From Notolepis coatsorum (Eukaryota; Chordata; Actinopteri; Aulopiformes; Paralepididae): a DNA stretch of 64,000 nucleotides. Shown here piece by piece: positions 12,001 to 24,000 of this stretch (within the stretch, counting starts at the first letter, position 1; the number at the start of each line of letters is the position of its first letter). The notes below the pieces were generated by a model, which did no database searches, had not been told where the DNA came from, and was given only the letters and a program-made list of their open reading frames with translations. The stretch covers positions 118,517,127-118,581,126 of the forward strand of contig OZ020594.1 in assembly GCA_963971535.1 (NCBI GenBank), given 5' to 3'. The position numbers and the translations under genes are program-made.

Positions 12001-15000
12001 TTTTAGCTTCGTTTATTTTAGCTTAGCTTATTTTAGCTTAGCTTATCTTATTTTAGCTTAGCTTGCTATAGTGAGGCTGACTGTGCTGTGGTTACTGTGC
12101 AGGTGTCCCTGGAGGCGCTGCAGGGGCTCAGCCTGCTCCTGGAGGGCACGATGAGCCGCTGCAGGACCATCCACCCGCTCCACTGGCTGCTGTCCAGGGC
12201 CCCGCTGCAGGCCGAGGCCGGCTATTCCAAACTCCGCTGCTCCTTCCCCGTGCAGCAGCTCCTCGCCTGGCTCCGGAGCAGCCTCACGCTCAACCCTTTT
12301 GGCATTCTGCGCACGGGCAAGAAGCTGGCCTGGGCCCAGCAAGGTATGCTAATTCCTAGAATTTGGATCGGATGAATCCCCCCTCATTAAAGATGCTGTA
12401 AGTGGTATTTCTTTGTTAAGATAATTGTTAAATAGCTCTATATTCTGACAGTCCCTCCACTCTGCAGTAAACACAAAATACATTTCCTGGTATCCCTTCC
12501 CACTTTAACCAATCAGGAGAGCAAACACTAGATATTTGTACTTATTTCAAGAAATAGAATAGAATATAAGTACTTTATTGATCCAGAGGGAAATTCAGCA
12601 CCACAGATCACTCACAATAAACATTTAGGTAGTCAAAAACAAGAATACCCAGTTAAAAGAGGTAAGGTAATGGCTCATTTAAAAAGCCTGAAAGCTGATG
12701 TTATAATCTTCAAGAGACACATATTAAGAATATAGCCAGGAACAAGTTACGCATGGGATGGGGATCACAAATATTTCAATCAAACTTCGGGGCCAGGGCC
12801 AGAGGGGTCGCTATTATTATCAAGAGGGGTGTGATCATGTGTGCACAATCGCGGATCCGAATGGTAGATTTGTAATTGTATCAGGGACACTTAATTGTGT
12901 TCTTGTAACATTGATAAACGTGTATGGTCAAAATTTTGATGATCCACATTTTTCTGAGACAGTTCTGAATAGAATTCCTGATGTCGGTAATACAAATATT
13001 ATATTGGGTGGCGACTTCAATTGTATAATTGATCCTGTGTTGGATAAAAAGTCATCAAAGGTATCCGTGAACAGCAAAGCCAGTGAGGTGTTAAAAAGTG
13101 CCATGCACAATCTAAATCTGGTTGACATATGGAGGCTACGCAATCCTACCAACAGAGACTACTCTTTTTTCTCTCCAGTGCATAAATCCTATTCTAGGAT
13201 TGATTTCATGCTGTTAGACTCTAAACTGATATCCAATGTTGTGTCCACACAATACCATACTATCCTGATAAGTGATCATGCTCCCATGTCACTGGATGTT
13301 AGGTTCACTAGACATAGAAAGGAACGCACCTGGAGATTTGACAACACAATCTTAAAAGAGAAGAGTTTCTTAAAATACATGCCAGCTAGGCTACCTGACA
13401 TTATAGACACAAATGATACAGGGGATGTGGATGACTCAACACTGTGGGAAGCCATCAAGGCAGTGCTTAGAGGTAGCATCATATCATACGTGGCAGGTAG
13501 GAGAAAACAAATGTCAAAAAGACTAGTGGAGTTGGATGATTCTGTGTCTCAACTAGAACACCTGTACAGGGTCTCTGCGGATCCCGACATCCTGAATTCT
13601 ATAGTCTCTCAAAGAGATGAGTACAATACTATTTTATCTACACAGGTCAATAAGCAATTGAATATGATAAAACAGATACAATTTGAAATAGGTGACAAAC
13701 CTCAGAAACTGCTGGCACGTCAATTAAGACAGGCGCAAGCTTCCCGTGCAATACTACAAATAAAATCAGACACAGGCACTGTTCTTACAGACCCTAAAGA
13801 GATAAATGCACGTTTTATGGAGTTCTATTCAAAATTGTATACATCAAATGGCAACCATGACATTGATGCTATTAAGGCATTTCTCTCTGAATTAAACCTA
13901 CCTCAGCTTGATGGCGAGGCAGAAGCTGCATTGGAAAGGGACATCTCCATAGGAGAAATAGTAGAGGCAATTACAGAATTCCCGAACAATAAAGCACCTG
14001 GCCCTGATGGCTTTACGGCAGAATTCTACAAGCACTACTCTAAGGAACTATCTCTGCTGCTGCTTCGTATGTTTAAACATGCCGCATCGGATGGTAGACT
14101 ACCTCAAACACTGTATAATGCAAATATTTGACAAAGCTGCTTAGCAAGATTCTGGCCAAGCGGCTAAAAGCTCACATTCAGAAGATAGTGCACCCGGATC
14201 AAACAGGCTTTATTCCTAATAGACATATTTATTACAACTTAAGACGGTTATTCAATATACTTTATACGAAACACAATACAGAGACCGTGGTGATTTCAGT
14301 GGATGCTCAGAAGGCCTTCGATCAGGTCGAGAGTATGTATGAGACCCTAGAGGCATTTGGTTTTGGAAGGTGTTTATTGACTGGATACAGATTTTGTATG
14401 CTCATCCCACAGCAAGTGTAGTTACTAACCAGGATATTTCTTCTCAGTTTCCACTATACCGTGGGACAAGGCAAGGAGATCCATGCTCCTTATCTTTTCG
14501 ATTTAGTCATAGAAACACTAGCTACAAAAATTCGACAACATCCTAGAATATCACCTGTCTCCATTAAAGGGCAAAAGCATCATTTATCAATGTATGCAGA
14601 CGACATTTTGTTATACGTATCTAACCCACAGGAGTCCCTTCCTCCAATTATGGAATTGTTTAATTATTTTGGCTCTCTTTCAGGTTTTCAAATTAATTGG
14701 GATAAAAGTGAATTAATGCCAATACAATTAAATAAGGATAGCTCCTCATTGAACTCTGTCCCCTTTAAGATGACCAAAGATAGATTTACTTACCTAGGAG
14801 TGACCGTTACTAAAAAACCTGAACTCTTACTTGAAGAGAATTGGAAATTAAAAATAAAACAGTTGAAACAGAATATAGATTTTTGGAAGACCCTCCCACT
14901 GTCACTGGTTGGGAGAGTAAACGCTATTAAAATGGTGGTTCTTCCGAGATTTACATACATCTTTCAGTCAATTCCAGTATTCATACCACAGCGGTATTTC

Positions 15001-18000
15001 AAAAAGTTAGACTCTATTATAATCCCCTTTATTTGGCAGAATAAAGCTGCACATATTAGCAAAAAACACTTATGTAAAACAAAAAATGAGGGTGGCTTTG
15101 GTCTTCCAGACTTCAAATGTTACTACTGGTCTGCACATTTAAAACAATATGGCTTTCTGGAGAAGTGCTAACCTTACGGAGGGCATGGAGGAGGTCACTC
15201 CTGCATGGCTCTCAATGGAGCAAGCAGCTTGTCAGGGAACCTCTCTCCTAGCCCTTTTGAATAGCCCTGTCAAGATAAACAAATCACTATATGAAGGGAA
15301 TTCTATAGTACATAGCTCCTTGAAGGTATGGAAACAGATTAAAGCATACTTGAAAGCTCCAAATATGTATACAGACACTCCAATCGGTAATAACCATGCC
15401 TTTAAGCCATCCACTATGGATCAAGGGTTTGCACAGTGGAAGGTGAAGGGTATAGGGAGCTTGAAGGACTTGTACCAAGAGGGCCAGTTTCTATCATTCG
15501 AGCAACTGAAGGTCAAACACGATTTACCGCCAACAAATTTTTTCCGCTATCTACAGATACGGAACTTCGTAAGGACTCATGTAGATACATGGTCAGACAT
15601 TCCTCAGCATCAAGCACTGGAAAATATAATTAATGTTAGACCAGGTAGTAAAGAGGCGGTGTCAAAAATATACCAGACACTTTTCAATCAGGTAATAGTT
15701 AGCACAGAAAGATATAGGACTGAGTGGGAGTCAGAACTGGGGATACCCCTCAATGAGGAATTCTGGGAAACGTGTCTTACAAATATTCACCAGTGCTCTG
15801 TAAATGTTAGAATCAACTTGATTCAATTTAAAGTGATACACAGGTTGCACTACTCAAAGGTGAAAGTGAATAAGATGTATCCTAGCATATCAGCACTGTG
15901 TAACAAATGTAAAAATCAAGATGGTACCCTTACACATCAACTCTGGTCTTGTCCCAACTTACACACGTTCTGGTCTGATATATTTGACTTTTATTCAAAA
16001 GCTTTTAATAAACAGTGGGAACCCTGCCCCTTAGTGGCCATTTTGGGCTATAGCGACGATGTCACTAAGTACTCTGACAATGAAAAAAGGCCGATATATT
16101 TAGGTGCTGTGTTGGCTAAAAAGCTCATTCTGAGACGTTGGAAGTCTGATGCAGCACCCTCATTTGAAATGTGGATGAGAGAGCTGGGTGAGACCCTCTA
16201 CTTAGAGAGGCTTAGATTTAAAAATACAGGACGGAGAAAGGTGTTTGATACGACATGGGGACCGGTGTTGGACTACTTAAAGGGTCTGAGGGAGGATGAA
16301 GAGGATATATAAGTTCAAAATGTCACTCATATTACAGTAATGTCTGAACTGAAGGTATATTCGCTGTTGTGTCTTGGCTTTTGGCCTTTTTCTAATGCTC
16401 GGATTTTTATTTATTTTTTTGGTCTCTTTTTTATTTCCCAGCAAAAATCTAACTTATTTAACTATCCTGTTTATATGTATGTATGGACCCGCCAAAGGAA
16501 AGAAAGAATGTTTATTTTGAACAAGAAAAAAATAAGATTGCATGTGTGCATCAATATGGAATGTGACTAAAGTAATGTGCAATAAAAATACATATATATA
16601 TTAAAAAAATAAAATAAAATACGTCTTACCAAGCCAAATTAGCTTACTGCACTGGCAGATAATTGTACTTGTTTCAAGCACATTTGCTTTTAAAACTATT
16701 TTTTTTTATTTCTTATTTTTGTCAAGACCATTTTTGCAGTGTGGAGTTATCTCTCCTGATTGGATAAAGTAGGAACGGAATACCAGCAAATGTACTTTGT
16801 GTTTACTGCAGAGCAGGAGGGACTGGGAGACCCATGTTACAAACACTCTATATCAGTGATGGCTGTCAGAATGTAGAGCTATTATTTTAACATGCATTTA
16901 AAATGTATAAATAAAATGCCACTTCCACCTTTAACCTGACCTGCCAGATGGTCTATTACACAGAACCATCTGGGAAGTCATCCTCTGAAACTGTTGGTCC
17001 AAACCACTGTGTGCATAACCTGAAGCCGGACCAGATCGATTCACGCTTGATCTCATGAAGCCACCTGCCATGCAAGGTTATCCCCCCATGAGCAGAGCAA
17101 GTTGGGATTTGATGTATTCCTGTGGTTCAGACTGTATAGTCAGCAGCTAGTATGGTTTAGTCATTTCAAGACAGTATAGCCATTGTCCCTGGTGGAATGA
17201 GAGCAGTCCGGAATGTGGCTTTGTACGCGTGTCCATGTCTCCAGAAACGGAAAGGTCTTTATTGCCAAGTAGTTTTCACATACAAGGAATTTGATTTGGT
17301 CGTTTTCGGTGCAACATTAACAGACGGACAACAACGGACAGATAAGGAAATAAAAGGTGGAATAAAATAAGATGGAATATAAACTAAATTAAAATAGAGG
17401 TATAATATAATTATAGGAGACTTCCGGTTTAGCTACAACATGTAGCACACGCATTTTGCAATTGCTCCGCTCCCACCAACGCTAATTTCGTTTAAAAACA
17501 TTATTTGGACAGTAAAGAAAGAGAATAGACCACATCGTATGTATTGTTAAGACCCTCTACTAACCATATCAAAAGACAAAATGGTTAAAGGTAGAAAGGT
17601 GGCAGAGAAAATAACTACGGCAACTTCAACGGCGCAGGACGTAACAAAACGAGAGACACTTCCTAACCGTCGCTGGTTCTGAGCCGACGGCGACAAGCTC
17701 CGAGGAGGAGAAGGAAGAGGACAATTTACCGGGATCATCGATTACGGTCCCCGAAAGAGAGTTAATAGAGACCAACATAAAAGAAGGTACAGAATCAAGC
17801 TCCGTGAAAGCGAGAGCAGCCAGATTTATGGATTCCAACGTCACTGCATCTATCTACCATATGCCGCCAACTGAAGAAAGCAGAAATCCACCCGATTTCA
17901 ACACACTGACTAACCTGATGGTAGAACAGTCTAACCTGATGAAAGAACAGATGGTAGAACAGTCTAACCTGCAGATTACACACATCAAGGCGCTCGAGGC

Positions 18001-21000
18001 AAACGTCGATGCTAAATTCGATCGCATCGAGGCTAAATTCGATCGCATCGATGAGAAATTAGAAGAAGTCAAGAAAGCGATCGATGCACAGTCAAAGCGA
18101 ATCACGACAGTGGAGATTTCGGTGACAGAAAACACAAAAGCAGTCAAGGCGAACGAAGGTAGCATGACAGAGATGGGAGAAGAGATGGAAAAAGTGAAAG
18201 ATGAATATCGGAGGGAAATACAAGGGCTTAAAAACGAAGCGATGGAGAGGCAACTAGAAACCCAACGTTACCACAGGCGGAATAACATCCGCATTGTGGG
18301 GCTTGATGAAGCAGTGAACTGCGAAGACATCAACTTTCCAAAAGAGTTATCAACGATTTTGGATAACACCGATCCAAACAAAGTGCCAGAAGTGGAACAA
18401 GTTTACAGAATCGGTTCCCAGGGGCAAAGTATCAACGGGCCGAGAGTCATCATTGTCACTCTGCGGAAAACTACAACAAGGGATGACATCATCAAATATG
18501 CTCGCAACCAACGTGGGAAGCTGAAGTATGGTGATAAACCAATATTTATCTACGAAGATTTGAGCAAAGAGGCCATCATCCGACGTCTACCATACAAAGA
18601 TGTGATGCAAAAGCTGTACAAAGCCGGCTACAAGCCAAGGCTAGCATATCCGGCGCTGTTATCATTCTTGGGCAATAACGGCCGCAGGTCAGGTCCATAT
18701 ACACCTTTTGAAGCTGAGGATTTCCTGAATCAAAATGTAGCAAATAACCCAAAGCATGACGAAAATGCCAGAAACAGTTAAGCCTCTCTCTAAATATATA
18801 CCAGTGTTGGAATGACTTTATTGTGTTCATCAATGAGGTCATTCCACCAGTGTTGGAATGACATTGTTGTGTTCATCAAAGTAGCAAACGATATGCAAGT
18901 CGTCTATAACAAAGTGTACTGTGTATAATACGATTCATAATACATTATAATTTCAGTCTCTGGTCTCAGAGGGGACAAATAAATATCATTGCAAAAAGAT
19001 CTATCTGGAATATTCTGGGTTTATCGCTCAAACGCCCTGGGACTCTTAGATCATTCTGGAAAGTAAAATAGTCTAGGCACTAGTATATTCTACAACCTTC
19101 TAGAATATAAGGCACCATGACAACGAAGCATACAACTCTAACAATAACATTCGGTGTGTATACACATAGCAGATATTAAATTAAATGAAGTGCAATCAGT
19201 CCTTAATAATACTTTAAAATTAACCACACATAAACGTATGAGCACAGCAAGGTTATTCTAACAATTTAAGTAATCACTCCATTAAAGGCACATTGAAGCG
19301 CTAAAAGGCGCTGCTTTTCTATCTTATCTAATCAGTTAAATCGGTTCTAGTGGCTTCTCCACGTTGATAATTATTTATCTCTTATTCCTTATCTATATCT
19401 TTCCATTGATTTTTATTTAATTTAATTTTTTCTTCTCATTACTCTATATTTTTTAAATATATTTTAACTTACATTGTTCTTTTCCAAAGTTCTTCACATT
19501 AAGGTGTCAATATTACTCTATATTTTTTAAATATATTTTAACTTACATTATTCTTTTCCAATGTTCTTCACATTAAGGTGTCAATATTGCTCTACAATCT
19601 TTTCCTTTTTTTCCCCCACACGTTAGTGGAGGGTTCAAAGGAATGTCGATGAAGGTTTATTCTCTTTTTTTATTTTATTTTTTATTTTTATCTTTATGTT
19701 ATTTATCACAATACTTCATTACAGTAAGGGAAGGTGCAAGACCAAAAGCGACATTCTATTGCAATAGAATGGAAATGTTAGATCCTATGGCAATTAGCAT
19801 AGGAAAATTAGGATTACAATGCTCAGTTTGGGCAATCCGGTGGACCATGGGAGAAAGTCAATCGCGGAGGATGTGTTCTTGGAACACAGGCATGTTCGAC
19901 TTTCTGGGTGAGGGGAAAATAGGGGATTTTTATTTGTATATATATATGTTTTTAAGCTCAGCTCTCAACGGGACCTCATTAATTGGATGTGCATCTATTG
20001 TAGCTTCATACTCCAGAAACATTACCAAAAACTACACGAAAACATGCATAGACTATGGCTAGTTTGAATATAATGGTATGGAACACCGGTGGGATAAACA
20101 AACAACACAAGCGCAAAAGCGTGCTCACACTGATGAAAAAAGAACATGTGGACGTGGCTCTATTAAGCGAAACGCACATTTTAGAGGGAGACATAAATAC
20201 GTTAGCGGATAACATATACCATAATATTAGTCACTCTTCTTTTGCTACGAGAACTAGAGGGGTAGCCATAGTAGTCAGACGCAAATTAAATATCGAATTG
20301 AAAGGGGTATGGTCGGATGCTGAGGGGCGCATAACTATAGCTAGGATTATACACAATAACAGGAAAATTGCATTGGCAGCGGTATATGCCCCGAATTTGT
20401 ACGAAGTGGGTTTCTTCACTTCACTAACAGGAGAAATGTTAAACCATCCCGAGTACTCATATATAATAGGTGCGGATTTTAATGCCATTTGGAACCCAAG
20501 GATGGACAAAACTTACCTTTCCTTCTCAAGCGAACAAAAGAATTCATCTAAAGCATTAAAATATTCGTCGAAATCAACAGGAGTAACTGATTTATGGCGT
20601 TCACTTAACCCCATGACCCGCAAGTACTCCTGTCGTTCGGCGAGACACAACACACTATCCAGAATTGATTACGTCTTTGCATCCCCGAGAATATTTGATA
20701 AATATGAAGTGGAAATGACACCCAATGCGCTATCAGATCACTGCTACTTAATCCTGAAAGCAACATTTGGTACACTATCTGCCCGGGCCCCAAGATGGCG
20801 TTTTAATTCGATGCTGCTTAACAACAAGGAATTCATTACACAAATTAAAGAAGCTCTCACAGTATTCCTACAAGACAATGCTAACTCGGTGCAAGATCCC
20901 AGAATATTATGGATGTCGGTAAAGAATATGATCAAGGATTTCTCGGATAGATTTACCTCCATATTGCGCAAAAAACAAAACACAAAACTGTCTGAAATGG

Positions 21001-24000
21001 AAACGCTTTACTCAACGCTTTTTAATTCTTTAAAATACAACAACTCTACCAGACTAGATAACCAAGTTAACATTCTAAAGACAGAGATCAAAGCAATGTA
21101 CAGACAAAAATCGGAATTGCAAATACGCAGCACTAGACAACAGCAGTACTTCCAAGGTTCTAAACCTAGTCACCTATTAGCCATGCGACTAAGAATTAAT
21201 GCAAAATTTGCAGATATAACTGCCATTAGGAAACAACAAGCTCTAGTAACAGAACCCAAAATAATAAACGATACATTCAAAGAATTCTACTCCGATTTAT
21301 ATAACTCAGAAACGACCTTTGATCAAGACAAATTAGACACATATCTTAATCAAATTACTCTCCCTAAACTTACGGAGGAAGACGCTAAACAGTTAGAAGT
21401 ACCGATCACATTAGAAGAACTCAAGAAGGCCATATCCGGAATGAAAAACGGCAAAGCTCCGGGAATTGACGGTATCCCATCAGAAATGTACATTTCTTGC
21501 TGGGACATATTTGGACCCTTATTACTAAATATGATCTTATACTCAGTCAAAGAGGGAAGCTTCATAGAACACCAAAATACCGCACTCATTTCAGTTCTTC
21601 ACAAAAAAGACAAAGACCCCACTGAGTGCGGTAGTTACCGTCCTTTAAGCCTCCTCGGAACCGATGTCAAACTGTACTCTAAGATATTAGCCATCAGATT
21701 GCAAAAGCATATGACGTCTTTAGTTCATCCGGACCAAACAGGCTTCATAAAAGGTCGCCTGATCAATGATAACATAAGGCGAATACTGCACGTACTAGAT
21801 ACAGACAAAGAGGACATCACACCTAAGGCGATACTATCCCTGGATGCTATGAAAGCATTTGACAGGTTGGAATGGTCGTTTCTATGGGCAGTATTGGAAA
21901 GGATGGGGTTAGGAAAAGGTTTCATTGATATGATTAAAGTACTATACAAGGACCCATCGGCCAGGATTACAACAGGCACATTCATCTCCGATATCTTTCC
22001 GGTATCACGCTCAGCCAGACAAGGTTGCCCTCTTAGTCCCGGACTATTCGATCTATCATTAGAACCTTTAGCACAATTTATAAGACAATCCCAACACATA
22101 GAACCAATAGTAATCAAGGGCACACATCATAAAATTAGTTTATATGCGGACGACGTAATATTGTTCATGCAAAACCCCAACAACACATTGCCGCTTATAC
22201 TCAAGTTGATAGAGAACTTTGGTGATTTATCGGGATTTAAAATAAATTGGCCTAAGTCGGCTTTTCTTCCTCTTAACACCAGTGCAAAAAAAGAGACAAC
22301 CCTCCCAGGTGCGATACCCATGGTCAAACATTTCAGATGCTTGGGTGTGGAAATATTTCCCACCATAAGACAAACGGTGAAGCACAATTACACAAAAATA
22401 CAGAACAAAATCAAAGACGACCTGGACAGGTGGGCAAAACTTAAAAACTCAGTACAGGCAAGGGTATCAATAGTTAAGATGGATGTATTACCAAGAATCA
22501 ATTTCTTCAGCTCAATGCTTCCGTTACCTCCTCCAGAGGGCTACTGGAAAAGATTACAAACCTCCACATACAAATTTATTTGGAATAACAAACCACCTCG
22601 CATAAAAAGATCCACCGCACAGAGAAATAAAGCAGACGGTGGCATGGCAGTCCCAGATTTTTTACAATATTTTAATGCCTTCACATTAAGACCATTGAAG
22701 AAGATATGGTTTGACCCCGAGGCTTTGGTATCTTGGAGAAAATTAGAAGAAAACATAGTAGCCCCACAGAGATTGAAAGACATAGCATACACTAAACTTT
22801 CAATCAAGCATTGTGAGCGAGAATTTGGCCCAATAATTACCCATGCAATCAGGACATGGCGGGAAACACAAAGGAAATTTCCTAACCCTCAAGTATGGCA
22901 TAATCACACTCCCATATTCAATAACAATGCTCTCTTAATGGGAAAACGACCTATAAGATTCCCTATATGGGAAGAGAGAGGCATACACTCATTAGGGGAT
23001 ATTTTTAATAACAAGGGCCTCTGTAGTTATGTCGAAATATGCATAAAGTTTAACCTCACCGAGTCCACATGGCTTTTTTACATACAGTTACGACTTTGTA
23101 TGAGATCTCACAGTGTTCCATTACACATACCAATTGAACACCACAGATACCACAAATTTTTCTATGAAAGAGATACATTGGGAGGTTTTGTATCAGGTTT
23201 TTATTATCAATTACTAACGTCCTCGTATGAAACCCTTCAACTAGACAATGTCTGGAGGAGGGATATACCAGACCTGGAAAATGACTTTGATTGGCAAGGA
23301 GCCTGGGCAAATGTCCGACTTACATCAAGGAACCCGGATCATCAACAAATCAATCTGAACTATATTCACAGGACATACTTGACTCCTATAAGGCTGTGCA
23401 AAATGGGGCTTATACAAGACTCCAAATGCTCCCAATGTACAAATGGGGACGAAGGAACATTTATGCACATGTATTGGGACTGCCCACCAGTTAAGGCATT
23501 CTGGAAAGATGTGTCCCAACAATTATCAATACTCGTATTTTGGAATATACCTGTACACCCCGCGGTATTGCTATTGAATGATGTTTTTGAGTTTGCAGTG
23601 AATCCACAACTAAAAAGATTGGTTTTATCGGGTATCACAGTAGCTAAAAAACTGATCGCATCACGTTGGTTTCAACCGGAAAAAATGTGCCGGAAAGTGT
23701 GGTTTCTTACATATCTCGATGTGATATATCAAGAAATATCTACAGCAAGAATTCTGGGGCTCAATGAATCCAAAATGTCAATGTGGTTAGAAGTGGTGGA
23801 GAGAATAAAAGCTAGCCTATAATGGTAGTGTCTGGTTAGGAGTGAGGGATAATGGAGGTACTATCCAAGAGGGGGTCCGGGAGGGGGGGGTTTGAGCTGG
23901 AGCATATGTGTGTAGGGTTTTAGAAAATAGGTATTAGGGGTATATTATATACTAACATTTATATAATTGTAACTTCGCTGGATATACACTGTATACGGTT

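Larger units (their letters stand above)
12388..16938. mobile_element. Palindromic MITE split by LINE insertions
   Basis: 12388-12540 and the complement of about 16755-16938 match: TAGCTCTATATTCTGACAG against TAGCTCTACATTCTGACAG, CTCTGCAGTAAACACAAA, CCAATCAGGAGAG. These are the two arms of one palindromic MITE with a LINE tail and a LINE between them. No transposase. No target duplication was established. Confidence 0.55.
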
